Position numbers and translations under genes: made by a program. The notes beneath the pieces were generated by a model. The model saw only the letters and a list, made by a program, of their open reading frames with translations, searched no databases and was not told the origin of the DNA. Of a DNA stretch of 64,000 nucleotides, positions 20,676-31,551 are shown piece after piece. This DNA is from Coix lacryma-jobi var. lacryma-jobi (lineage: Eukaryota; Streptophyta; Magnoliopsida; Poales; Poaceae). Numbering within the stretch: the first letter of the stretch is position 1; each line of letters opens with the position of its first letter. The DNA is taken from assembly GCA_009763385.1 (NCBI GenBank), contig CM019823.1, forward strand, positions 168,856,302 to 168,920,301, given 5' to 3'.

Positions 20676-21104
20676 TTGCGGATACATGGGTGTATGCCGA
20701 GTCTCTGAGTGATGAGTGATTGTCAACGGGTTTGATCGCATGTTCTCTGGCTTGTGTTGTGCAGGTGTCGAGCACGGAGACAGTGATCGAGGGCAAGGTG
20801 AAGGTCAAGTTGAGACGTGCCGTGCCGATGGACTGGGTGCGATGAAGGATGGGCGTGCCGTGCGGCGGACGTGCCATGCCGATGGATCGAGCAGTGAAGG
20901 GCGGACGTGAGGCTTGGACTGAGGGACCGGAGTGCCTGAGGATCAGCTGTGGTGGCTGGCAGCCTGGGACAGCGACGACGCGGAGACTTGCGGGGCACGG
21001 TGTTGCTCGGGTCGAGGACCTGGGGACACGTGTCGGTGGACGGGGTGCACGGGCGGTGCATCCCCTCTACGACGTCGGTTTGGTGGCTGAGCCAGCGAAA
21101 AACC

Positions 21105-21345
21105 ACCGGTGGACGGTTTCCAGGTTTGGGCCTCAAAACCTGGGTGCTGAGGGTTTCCGAGTTTGGCCACAAAACTCGGGCTAAGACGGTTTCCAGGTTT
21201 GGGCCTCAAAACCTGGGCGCGGATGGTTTGCTGAGTTTGGCCTCAAAACTCAGACGCTGGTGGGCTGGTTTCCCGGTTTGGGCCTCAAAACCGGGGGATA
21301 GCTGGAAAAGGCTGGTTTCCCGGTTTGGGCCACAAAACCGGGGGT
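21105..21345. repeat. Array of five short inverted repeats in the copia LTR
   Basis: Five successive units of the form GGTTTCC-AGGTTTGGGCC-TCAAAACCTGG, each able to fold as a small hairpin because GGTTTNGGCC(T/A)CAAAACC is nearly self-complementary. The stem ends change between units (CAGGTTT/AACCTGG, CGAGTTT/AACTCGG, CCGGTTT/AACCGGG) with compensating changes on both sides. Confidence 0.8.
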
Positions 21346-22104
21346 GCAGAGCGAGGGCGGCACGTGGCGGCAATCGGAAGGTTGCGTGGAGGCAACGCGG
21401 ACGACTTGTGCGGGCGTGGCCGTCGGATCTACCTACCACTTGAGTTGGTCCAGAATAACCTTAGGGTTTAGCTGGTTCGCTCTGTAATTAGAATAGAGAG
21501 GGGTAGAGTAGGAAATAGACTTAGTCTAGAATAGGATAAGTAGTCAGGGGAGACACCCTCCTCCCATCTCAGTCATTTGCTCTTTCACACTTAGGGTTTC
21601 TTGCTCTCCATCCCCTGCTGTAGCCTGCTGAGATCCGCAGAGAGACTTGACTCTGTGTACTGGTGATTTTGAGGAAAGGAGGCCGTAACCTCCTTGTCGT
21701 AGCGTGTGTTTGCGCTTCGGCTGCAAGATCGTGGTTGTGATTCGCGTTTCATTGGTGTTCTTCGCGGAATCCTTTTTCTCCACGTTCTTCCCGTCGCTTG
21801 ATCTCTTTGGTTGGTTCATCTTTTGCAAAACCGTTTGAACCAAGTTGTTCTAGATCATGAGGCACTTCTTTCCACCGAAGGAATTAACCTCTAACCTCAC
21901 GGTCTAGGAGATCGATCGATTTTGTTTTGGATCGTGTTTTTGCTTCCTTGTCCCGAAATTTCTTGATTCACCGATTTGGAGTTAGGTTCGAGCCATGATC
22001 TCTTAGAGATAGCTCACTAACATCCTTGTGACCCCTCAGACGAATCCCAGGCCTAGAGCTTTTGATTCGGAGGAAATCGGGTTGAATCATCAAAGAACCG
22101 CACA

Positions 22105-22370
22105 GTTTTCGGGGGCATCGGACGCTGACACGGGAGCATCGGACGCTAGGGTTCTAAGCGTCGGACGCTCCGGTGACGCGTGTCACTTTCTGAGCGTTTG
22201 TAGGGACATCGGACGCTAGGCATCGGACGCGCCGGAGCCAAAGCATCGGACGCTGGTTGTTCACTGTTCACAGCGTCCGATGGTGGAACAGTAAGGTTCC
22301 CGAGAGGCAGTTTTCGCATCGGACGCGTCCGGTGGTCTGGCATCGGACGCAGGCAGCATCCGATGCTACT
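22105..22370. repeat. GCATCGGACGC word cluster in the copia LTR
   Basis: About ten occurrences of GCATCGGACGC or close variants, on both strands, within 260 bp at irregular spacing. This is dense for a 10-11-base word and looks like a cluster of protein-binding sites or a decayed short repeat. Confidence 0.75.
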
Positions 22371-22636
22371 GTTTTCACACGGTTTTGTCCGCGGTTCGCT
22401 CGTTCGTTGACGGAATTGATTTCTGTCTTTTGCGTTGGCTTTCTAGAGTTGTCTAGTGTCCCGCTGTGCTTCTTGGAAGCATCCACCCTACATCTAGGGT
22501 CGTGGACATTTGCAAGCTCTAGGGTTTGCTTCTGGGGTTTATTCTTGGGACAGTGGCTACTAGTTTCCGTAAGGAAAATTTGAAGCTCCCATTCACCCCC
22601 CCTCTGGTCGCTTTCTGAGTGCTTCTCGGTCCTTCA

Positions 22637-23673
22637 GTCATCGTCCCTCGTTCCTCCACGCCGGCGTCGAGCTGCTCCGTACCTGGCCTCGTCCATCCTC
22701 GCCGCCGTGCGTGTGTGCATTGTACAGTTTGTTCGTGTGTGTGTGGAGTTTGGTATGGCGTGTTTGTGTGCGTGTGTGTGTGTGGTGTTGTGGTGTGTGG
22801 GTGTGTGTGTGTGTGTGCAGTTTGTGTGTGTGAGTGAAAAAAAGAAATGAAAACGTTAAATAGAAAAATAATATATAAAAATGAATATGAATAGATATAT
22901 ATTTAAAGAAAAAGAAAAATGAATGAATAGATATATATATTTATAGATGACTGTATATGAAAAGATATATACATAGATAAAGTTAAATTCATCGATATCT
23001 AAATAAATATATATATTTCGAAAAAGAAAATGATCTATATAAATGAATAGAAACTAGATATACTACTCCGTATCGCAAATAGAAATAGATCTATATGATT
23101 TATATCTCTAAACTCAATAATTTAAAAGTTATTCATGATTTATATTCCCAATGTTTGACCGAACCCTTTTCCAAAACGACTTCTAAATAGGATACGGAGG
23201 GAGTATATTTATAGAAAAAGAAAACCTTATATATTTATAGATAATGAATATGAATATATATATTTATAGATAATGAATATGAATAGATATATATATTTAT
23301 AGAAAAGGAAATCGTATATATGTTTTTTTAACCTAACAATATATGTTTACACATGTAGATAAAAGTGATTGATCGTGTCGACCTGTAGTTCTGGTGTCCG
23401 CTCCACCGAACTCGTCGCCGTCACCGTCATCCTCACGTCGTCATCCTCGCCGCCATCCGTCGTCGTCCTCGTTCACGGTGTGTAAATTACGTGACAAGGA
23501 AAATCATGTTGGAATGCTTAGAAAAAACATGTAGATATGTTTAAACATGTATTTTCAACTTGGAAATATATGTTCATAGAAAATCATGTGTCATGTTGGA
23601 ATGCCATACAAAATCACACAATCAGCCTCTTTACGAATATATGTTATTTTTAATGTTTGCGATTACATGTCAC
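22637..23673. other. AT-rich CACTA-internal region with microsatellite and MITE
   Basis: Contains a (GT)n microsatellite at about 22730-22835, repeats of GAATATGAATAGATATATATATTTATAGAAAA, and a Stowaway-like MITE at about 23064-23204 (TACTCCGTATC ... GATACGGAGGGAGTA). No gene was recognised. Probably non-coding CACTA sequence, but the CACTA left terminus is not seen. Confidence 0.5.
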
Positions 23674-24198
23674 CTAAAACCCGAAACCCGAAACCGAAAC
23701 CCTAAACCATAACCTAAACCCTAAACCCTAAACCCCTAAACCCTAAACACCTAAAACCCCAAAACCTCATAAACCCTAAACCCCATACACCCCATAAACC
23801 CTAAACCCTAAACCCCTAAACCCCTAAACCCAACACCCTAAACCCCTAAACCCCTAAACCCCTAACCTTAAACCCCTAAACCCCAAAACCCCATAAACCC
23901 TAAACCCTAAACCCTAAACCTCTAAACCCCTAAACCCCATAAACCCTAAACCCTAAACCCCTAACCCTAAACCCAAAACCCATAAACCCTAAACCCCATA
24001 AACCCTAAAACCTAAACCCTAAACCTCTAAACCCCTAAACCCCATAAACCCTAAACCCCTAACCCCTAACCCTAAACCCCTAAACCCCATAAACCCTAAA
24101 CCCCATAAACCCTAAACCCCATAAACCCTAAACCCTAAACCCTAAACCCCTAACCCTAAACCATAAACCCTAAACCCCTAGACCCCTAACCCTAAACA
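23674..24198. repeat. Telomere-like CCCTAAA array, copy A
   Basis: About 525 bp of degenerate CCCTAAA, the plant telomere repeat, mixed with CCCCTAAA and CCCCATAAA variants. It is interstitial, in one orientation, and directly upstream of a transposase gene. The degeneracy argues against a true chromosome end. Confidence 0.9.
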
Positions 24199-24298
24199 TA
24201 TGTTATTTTAGGGTTTCGGTTTGGTTTCACATACATACATGTATAAAGCTCCTCTAAGTGTTCAATCATGATATATATATTTATTAATATTCGCAGAA

Positions 24299-26086
24299 AT
24301 GGCCGACCCAAATGAGAACATGGAGGAGGAAATGATGAATATCATCGCCGGCGGCGATGACGGGAGTCAATACTTATTGAATTACGAAGACATGACCATG
24401 CATGATGGAAATCCTCGTGAACAACAAGTTGAGATGGAAGAAGGCAATACAGGCGAGGTATATGTACAATATGTCATGTTAGGGCTTACATTTACTACTT
24501 GATTAGGTTTTATTTTTACTTGTATTAGGGTTTCATCTTCGTGTCTTTACCTATATGTAGCCCTCTGGATCAACGTCTGCGGCGGGGCGGAGCATACCAA
24601 AACGAGGGCCAAAGAGGCCGTTGAAGGGCCGTTATGTAATCTCCGAATTCGATATGGCTACAGGCCAACCACTAGGACCCCATGCACAGAAATATGTCTT
24701 CCACTGTGGGTTCCTTGTGAGAGATCGGATTCTGATAAGTGCCCATGAATGGAAAGAGAAGCGAAGTGCTCCCGAGATCAGTTATGTCTCCAATCGTGAC
24801 AAGCAGCTAGTCTGGGAAGACGTCCAAGCTCATTTCTCGTTCGACACGAACGATGAGGAGTTGCAGAGGTGAATTCGGGAGTGGACAATGAAGAAGATGG
24901 CCACACTTTTTCAGGACTGGAAGAAGAAATTGTACCATAACTTTGTGCTGAAGAATGAGACACCAGATTTCAACTCTCCAGCGTATTTGAAGATAAGGCC
25001 CGATTGGGATGCATTTGTACAGTATAAAAGATCACAAGAGAGTGAGGCTCGTATCAGAGTTAATAAAGAGAATGCAGCTCAGAAGAAATACCACCATCAT
25101 TTAGGATCAGGTGGCTATAAGACCGCCCTTCCAAAGTGGGAGAGAGAGGAACAGGAGATGCTTGCGAGGGGGGTAGTCCCAGAGACATTAAGAAGAAATT
25201 GGAGTGAACGGTCCAGGAATTGGTTCTACGCTCATGGGGGAACCATAAACCCTAATAACGGGGAGCTTGATTGGGGCCCACAAATTTCAAGAGCAGCACA
25301 GAGGCTAGTTCAAGCACGAAGTGCGGTGTTGGCTGGGGAGTTCAAGCCCAACAGAGAGAAGGATGAACTCACGTACGCGCTGGAGAATCCTGAGCACGGT
25401 GGGCGTACGAGAGGCTTTGGGGCCGTTTCCTGGCTGCATTCATTCGAAGCAGATCGACAAAGTTACAGAAGCCGCCAGAGGAAGAAGGACGAGGAGGCAG
25501 AGTGGCTCTACAAGTTGGAGGAGTATGTCTTGAAACACAAGAGCGTGAGAAATCTCGTGAAGAATGGATGCAGCAGGAAATAAAAAGGCAAGTGCAAGCG
25601 GCACTTAGTCAAATGACGAGTGGGCAAGCTGGTACATCATCACAACAACCTCAAGTGAACATCAGCCCCCAGGACAGTTGAAAAGTAGTTGCGCCTCCAC
25701 AGAAGTACCAACCATTCAAGATGACTCCAAGCTACGCTTCCCCGTGGATGACGTTAAAGAACCTTTTACTACTTGTGAGCTGCACATTCCAGATGGAAAT
25801 GCCACCAAAAAGGTGGCTGTTGGTGTTGTAAACCCTGTCGACCGCACAAGAACACCAAGAATCCATGGTCAGCCCGTGCCAGCCGGATACGCTAGCGTCT
25901 CGGTGGATAGGGTTGAGACAGGCTGTGGCAGCGTGGCGTGGCATGGAAATCGAAGGGGGAGATGGGGAGAAGACTTTAGGTGAAGCGGAGAAGACATTTA
26001 TTTGCTGGCGCAAGCGCTTTATTATTATTCCTGGAGTGTCACCGCCGCAACCTCCTCCTACTGATCAAGATCCTCACCATAGGTAG
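24299..26086 (+). pseudogene. CACTA-associated plant transposase gene, copy A (truncated)
   Basis: A candidate first exon (24299-24457, MADPNENM, acidic) is followed by an intron and a long exon. That exon carries a Ptta/En/Spm-type plant transposase domain (Transposase_24 family: PDWDAFVQYKRS, NKENAAQKKYHHHLGSGGYK, WSERSRNWFYAHG) at 24888-25583, then a DUF8039-like segment (PVDDVKEPFTTCELHIPDG, VPAGYASVSVDRVE) at 25678-26086. A stop at 24870-24872 splits the transposase exon and is shared with copy B. Copy A also has frameshifts near 25540 and 25940 and lacks all downstream exons. In family members this protein is a DNA-binding CACTA accessory protein. Confidence 0.75.
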
Positions 26087-26170
26087 TGCGCGTGAACGAG
26101 AAATAATTTTTATTACAATCAGCCTCTTTACGAATATATGTTATTTTTAATGTTTGCGATTACATGTCAC

Positions 26171-26715
26171 CTAAAACCCGAAACCCGAAACCCGAAACCC
26201 TAAACCATAAACCCTAAACCCTAAACCCCTAAACCCCTAAACACCTAAACCCCAAAACCTCATAACCCTAAACCCCATACACCCCATAAACCCTAAACCC
26301 TAAACCCCTAAACCCTAAACCAAACACACCTAAACCCCTAAACCCCTAACCCCTAAACCCCTAACCTAAAACCATAAACCCAAAAACCCCATAAACCCAA
26401 AACCCCATAACCCTAAACCCTAAAACCCTAACCTCTAAAACCCCTAAACCCCATAACCCTAAACCCCTAACCCCTAAACCCTAAAACCCAAAAACCCCAT
26501 AAACCCTAACACCCCATAAACCCTAAACCCTAAACCCTAAACCTCTAAAACCCTAAACCCCATAAACCCTAAACCCCTAAACCCTAACCCTAAACCCCTA
26601 AACCCCATAAACCCTAAACCCCATAAACCCTAAACCCCATAAACCCTAAACCCTAAACCCTAAACCCCTAACCCTAAACCCTAAACCCTAAACCCCTAGA
26701 CCCCTAACCCTAAAC
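26171..26715. repeat. Telomere-like CCCTAAA array, copy B
   Basis: About 545 bp of the same degenerate array as at 23674-24198, with the same variant order but many single-base differences. It ends with the same CCTAGACCCCTAACCCTAAAC as copy A. Confidence 0.9.
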
Positions 26716-26840
26716 GGTTTTGTGATTCCCCCATACTCATCATGTATGCAGGGAGGCTCCTCCTGATAGTAGGGTGTCAAGCTAAGGGTTCGGTTAGGTA
26801 ATTGTCAGGTTCAATCGAAAATCTAAGATATTCTCGAAGA

Positions 26841-28626
26841 ATGGCCGACCCAAATGAGAACATGGAGGAGGAAAATGATGAATATCATCGCCGGCGGCGA
26901 TGACGGGAGTCAATACTTATTGATTAGAAGACATGACCATGCATGATGGAAATCACTCGTGAACAACAAGTTGAGATGGAAGAAGGCAATACAGGCGAGG
27001 TATATGTACAATATGTCATGTTAGGGCTTACATTTACTACTTGATTAGGTTTTATTTTTACTTGTATTAGGGTTTCCATCTTCGTGTCTTTACCTATATG
27101 TAGCCCTCTGGATCAACGTCTGCGGCGGGGCGGAGCATACCAAAACGAGGGCCAAAGAGGCCGTTGAAGGGCCGTTATGTAATCTCCGAATTCGATATGG
27201 CTACAGGCCAACCACTAGGACCCCATGCACAGAAATATGTCTTCCACTGTGGGTTCCTTGTGAGAGATCGGATTCTGATAAGTGCCCATGAATGGAAAGA
27301 GAAGCGAAGTGCTCCCGAGATCAGTTATGTCTCCAATCGTGACAAGCAGCTAGTCTGGGAAGACGTCCAAGCTCATTTCTCGTTCGACACGAACGATGAG
27401 GAGTTGCAGAGGTGAATTCGGGAGTGGACAATGAAGAAGATGGCCACACTTTTTCAGGACTGGAAGAAGAAATTGTACCATAACTTTGTGCTGAAGAATG
27501 AGACACCAGATTTCAACTCTCCAGCGTATTTGAAGATAAGGCCCGATTGGGATGCATTTGTACAGTATAAAAGATCACAAGAGAGTGAGGCTCGTATCAG
27601 AGTTAATAAAGAGAATGCAGCTCAGAAGAAATACCACCATCATTTAGGATCAGGTGGCTATAAGACCGCCCTTCCAAAGTGGGAGAGAGAGGAACAGGAG
27701 ATGCTTGCGAGGGGGGTAGTCCCAGAGACATTAAGAAGAAATTGGAGTGAACGGTCCAGGAATTGGTTCTACTACGCTCATGGGGGAACCATAAACCCTA
27801 ATAACGGGGAGCTTGATTGGGGCCCACAAATTTCAAGAGCAGCACAGAGGCTAGTTCAAGCACGAAGTGCGGTGTTGGCTGGGGAGTTCAAGCCCAACAG
27901 AGAGAAGGATGAACTCACGTACGCGCTGGAGAATCCTGAGCACGGTGGGCGTACGAGAGGCTTTGGGGCCGTTTCCCTGGCTGCATTCATTCGAAGCAGA
28001 TCGACAAAGTTACAGAAGCCGCCAGAGGAAGAAGGACGAGGAGGCAGAGTGGCTCTACAAGTTGGAGGAGTATGTTCTTGAAACACAAGAGCGTGAGAAA
28101 TCTCGTGAAGAATGGATGCAGCAGGAAATAAAAAGGCAAGTGCAAGCGGCACTTAGTCAAATGACGAGTGGGCAAGCTGGTACATCATCACAACAACCTC
28201 AAGTGAACATCAGCCCCCAGGACAGTTGAAAAGTAGTTGCGCCTCCACAGAAGTACCAACCATTCAAGATGACTCCAAGCTACGCTTCCCCGTGGATGAC
28301 GTTAAAGAACCTTTTACTACTTGTGAGCTGCACATTCCAGATGGAAATGCCACCAAAAAGGTGGCTGTTGGTGTTGTAAACCCTGTCGACCGCACAAGAA
28401 CACCAAGAATCCATGGTCAGCCCGTGCCAGCCGGATACGCTAGCGTCTCGGTGGATAGGGTTGAGACAGGCTGTGGCAGCGTGGCACTGGAAATCGAAGG
28501 GGGAGATGGGGAGAAGACTTTAGGTGAAGCGGAGAAGACATTTATTTGCTGGCGCAAGCGCTTTATTATTATTCCTGGAGTGTCACCGCCGCAACCTCCT
28601 CCTACTGATCAAGATCCTCACCATAG
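26841..28626 (+). pseudogene. CACTA-associated plant transposase gene, copy B
   Basis: The same gene as copy A: a first-exon-like segment from ATG at 26841 (with an extra base soon after), transposase domain at 27431-28081 and DUF8039-like segment at 28226-28626. It shares the nonsense codon ahead of 27431. It keeps the good splice donor AG/GTAGTG at 28626/28627 that leads into the proline-rich exon. The 120 bp before its ATG are unrelated to those of copy A. Confidence 0.75.
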
Positions 28627-28719
28627 GTAGTGCGCGTGAACGAGAAATAATTTTTATTACAATAACTTCCTATTATATAATATTAATTGGATGCTCACAT
28701 CATTCGTTGTTTTGCGTAG

Positions 28720-30929
28720 CAGGAACTATAGTCCAGTTCGTCATTATTCCCCAGTGCATCATAGTGCTGCGGGCGGTGACGATGTGTTGGAGGACACGGC
28801 TACAACCCCATCTCGTCCACCACGGGCTCCAACACCGCCATCGGCCCCACCATCTCCTCCACCGCGGGCTCCAACGCCGCCACCGGCCCCACCATCTCCT
28901 CCACCGCGGGCTCCAACACCGCCACCGGCCCCACCGTCTCCTCCACCGCGGGCTCCAACACCCCTGTCTCCACCGCGTGGCCCTAAGAAGCGGTCCGCTG
29001 CCACGGAACCGAAGGCCCCATCTCCAAAAAAGAAGGCTCCTGCATCAGGAAAAAAAAGCACACGAGAAATTAGCTTATGAAATGACTGATGAGGAGTTAC
29101 AAATTTCGGTGAAAAAAGATGTGAAAAATTTTTAGATGAATCAACGGCCGCGGCTAAAGCGAAGAGAAACCCAGAGAAGCCTTACCTCCTGTTAAACCCA
29201 CAGGAGTTAAGGAAAAGGGTGGACCAGCATGGTATCAAGATGCGTGAAGCCCGAAAGGCTCCGCGAAAATCAGACTACGAACGCTCTCTAATCAAGTCTG
29301 CAAAAGAACAACAATCAAGCACGAAGAAAGTGGGAAAGAGTGTTCCACAGCTCGGGGAAACATCAAGACCTCTGTCCCCGTTATTTGTGCAAAATCAGTA
29401 TGGTTCAAACATGGGTAGAGTACAGAGAAAATCTGGAGAGACCACTTTGTCTGAGATGGACTCAATGGAAAAAAATTTCATTGACAGCGGTCTCCCATAC
29501 GAGACGATTCAAAATATTGCTACTGGGCTGGAGTTTCCAAGAGCGGAAGTAGTTGATGAATGGAGGAGAAATTTTACACCGGGCAGGAGTCTAATGAACC
29601 CCAATCACTTGCATGTACTTGGTACGCAGATGTTTGCAATCAACAAATGGTGCATGGAGGCTTCTAAAGACGGTGATATAAATTGGATTTCTATCCGAAT
29701 TCGGAACCATCACTACTTCCGTGGCGATGACCTAATCTTAGTCCAGATGGAGGAATTACACCAGCTATGCCATATGGACGCACTGGACAAATCGCTCCTT
29801 AGCTGCTATTGTTTGTAAGTGTTTCTTTTATAGTTTTCATTGAACTCTCTAGTATATGTATATAGTATGTAGTATTCTTACACACGTACTTGTGGATCGA
29901 CTCGATATTGCAGGTATCAGATGACTCAGCTTAGAGACAAACATGGCAATTCTGTTGGGTTTGTTGATCCATATGTGGTTTTCAAGGCTCCAAACCCTTC
30001 AGCGACTTGGAGCGATGAGTCGTGTACGAATCTCATGAGGTTCTTCGTGAACCAAAAAGATAGAGAAAAAATACTCTTTCCATACAACTTTAAGTGCGTG
30101 AGACATATATAGTTAATAATAAGTATATGCACATTTTATTTTACTTAACCCTAATAATCTATATATATGAATCATGTGTATGAACAACTTTCACTGGATA
30201 CTGATGGTCATCGATCTCAAACACAGCAATGTGTTAATCTATGACTCGTTGAGCAAACCGCAAGAAGATTACCAAGATATGATAGACATCCTCCAAAGGT
30301 AATTTTTCGATCCCTAGCTTCCATGCTTAAAGTAGAGACTAAGCTTCTATATATATACTAATTAATAAATAATGATCCAACTATAAATGTTTCATTGGCC
30401 GGATTAGGGTTTGGGAAAAATTCATTGCTCGGGAACATATGAGTCAGTGTAAGGCGCCACTTACAATAAAACCACGACTACCAGTAAGTTTACACCTTCG
30501 TCAATGTACGTGTATCTTTATTATATCATGTCCTATATCATATCTTTATTACGAGATAAATCTTTTCATTCTACAGTGGATTTTGAGACAAAAATAGGGT
30601 ACCAACTTATGTGGATTCTATGTTTGCGAGTACATGATGATAGAATCAAATAGAATTCCTGAAGAAATCATCAAAGTATGTAACATGTTTCTTTTCATTT
30701 TTTATAGACTTAATATTGATAATATAGATATTACTAATATCTTCTCTAATTCAAATTGAAGACTGACTGGTTGAAGCAAAAAGTGATGCTACAAGACCAA
30801 TTGAAAGCAATACAAGAGACAATAGCAGGATTTCTTCGGGAACAAGTCATAAGTCTAAACGGCGAGTTCTACTATAATACCGATGACCCGTTGATTCCAA
30901 ACAATGATGATCATTTGTATGCCCTGTAG
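28720..30929 (+). pseudogene. C-terminal exons: proline-rich region and Ulp1 (C48) protease domain
   Basis: An exon from 28720 has three to four 42-bp repeats coding PPRAPTPPPAPPSP, then lysine-rich and conserved plant-transposon segments (29219-29817, 29920-30098). The Ulp1/C48 cysteine-protease core follows in exons ending 30298, 30408-30483, 30577-30675 and 30762-30929. All have GT-AG introns and matching phases. The catalytic His (30192-30194, FHW), Asp 17 residues later (30243-30245, YDS) and Cys (30610-30612, LCGFYV) are all present. A TAG at 30595-30597 lies five codons before the Cys. Such domains are commonly fused to CACTA proteins and may process SUMO-like proteins. Confidence 0.75.
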
Positions 30930-31235
30930 ATATTTAGATGGAGTACAACTTGTAATAGGTTTATAGTACTAACTTTGGAGTACAACTTATGTAGATAGAT
31001 ATTTGGACAACTTCTACATGTATATATATTGCTTGTAATTTTATATATACATATTTATATATATATATGTAGTTCTATAGTTCAATTATATATGCATGCA
31101 ATAAGCTTATTGTGTTATGCTGCTAATATATATAAATTATATATATTAGCAGCAAAAAATACATATTAGAAAACCTATTAAATAAATAAACAAAACTAAA
31201 ACAGAACTGAAATGAAAATAAAAAGGAAAAAACCA
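30930..31235. other. AT-rich 3' region of the CACTA gene
   Basis: No coding sequence. Contains a TA-rich near-palindrome around ATATATAAATTATATATATTAG (31120-31155). Probably the 3' untranslated part of the CACTA gene. Confidence 0.5.
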
Positions 31236-31409
31236 GGGACCCTTTAGTCCCGGCTGGTATCACCAACCGGGACTAAAGGGGGGCTTTAGCCCCGGTGCCC
31301 GGAGCCGGGACTAAAGGGGGGCCTTTAGTCCCGGAAGCTTAGTCCCGGCTCGGCAACCGGGGCTAAAGGCCCTTACCGACCGGGGCTAAAGCCCATTTCT
31401 GTAGTAGTG
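31236..31409. mobile_element. Right terminus of a large CACTA element
   Basis: Subterminal TTTAGTCCCGG / CCGGGACTAAAG repeats end in GCCCATTTCTGTAGTAGTG, whose reverse complement CACTACTACAGAAATGGGC is a CACTA terminus similar to that at 178. It closes the element containing the transposase and Ulp1 exons. The left terminus is not found to its left; it may be in or beyond the gap. The next three bases, GAG, are the candidate target duplication. Confidence 0.8.
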
Positions 31410-31551
31410 GAGGCGCATCAATCGGCAGTATCCCTTTGCGGTGATTTATGCCTTCAACATGATTTTGTTCATAGTCATAAGCAATGTAGCAATTGCTGCT
31501 GTGAACACAATTGGCGACCTGTCAACAACGTCTTCTAAGCATCATGGATAA
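31410..31551 (+). pseudogene. Probable last exon of an interrupted host gene, membrane segment
   Basis: Directly after the CACTA terminus a 46-codon open tail ends in TAA at 31549-31551. It begins RRINRQYPFAVIYAF and contains a hydrophobic stretch of about 20 residues (VIYAFNMILFIVISNVAIAA), then a hydrophilic tail ending SSKHHG. Amino-acid use looks like real coding sequence for a C-terminal transmembrane helix. I do not recognise the family. The upstream part would lie on the other side of the CACTA insertion, which is not identified. Confidence 0.45.

Larger units (their letters stand above)
13916..22636 (+). mobile_element. Ty1/copia retrotransposon, SIRE/Maximus type, 3' part
   Basis: Contains gag with two zinc knuckles, protease, integrase, reverse transcriptase and RNase H in copia order, a long 3' untranslated region rich in AAGGGGGAG words, a polypurine tract and a 2-kb 3' LTR. 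The 5' LTR and gag start are lost in the gap. At least five frame changes show that the copy is dead. Lineage is inferred from the double-knuckle gag, the long post-pol region and the PPT/LTR junction. Confidence 0.85.
20677..22636 (+). repeat. 3' LTR of the copia element
   Basis: Begins TGCGGATACATGG after the polypurine tract and ends GGTCCTTCA. The stretch before the end (CCCATTCACCCCCCCTCT) is the usual LTR end in SIRE-like elements. Length 1.96 kb. The candidate target duplication GTCAT (22637-22641) cannot be checked because the other end is in the gap. Confidence 0.75.
23622..26116 (+). repeat. Tandem duplication, copy A (array plus transposase gene)
   Basis: Starts AATCAGCCTCTTTACG and is followed directly by copy B, which begins with the same words at 26117. 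The two share a telomere-like array and the transposase gene at an offset of about 2.5 kb. The junction shows ACAAT microhomology. Confidence 0.85.
26117..28664 (+). repeat. Tandem duplication, copy B
   Basis: Near-identical to copy A over the array and the coding part, with scattered 1-3 base indels. Copy B continues on the right into the rest of the gene (proline-rich segment and Ulp1 exons), so copy A is the extra, truncated unit. Confidence 0.85.

Noticed and set aside
23674..24198. A true telomere or chromosome end
   Set aside because: The repeats are degenerate, flanked by unique sequence on both sides, and duplicated with a transposase gene.
24778..24963. Minus-strand frame repeated in both duplicated units
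   Set aside because: Shadow of the transposase exon; repeated only because the segment is duplicated.
28759..29061. Glycine-rich protein on the minus strand
   Set aside because: Shadow of the proline-rich repeats on the coding strand.
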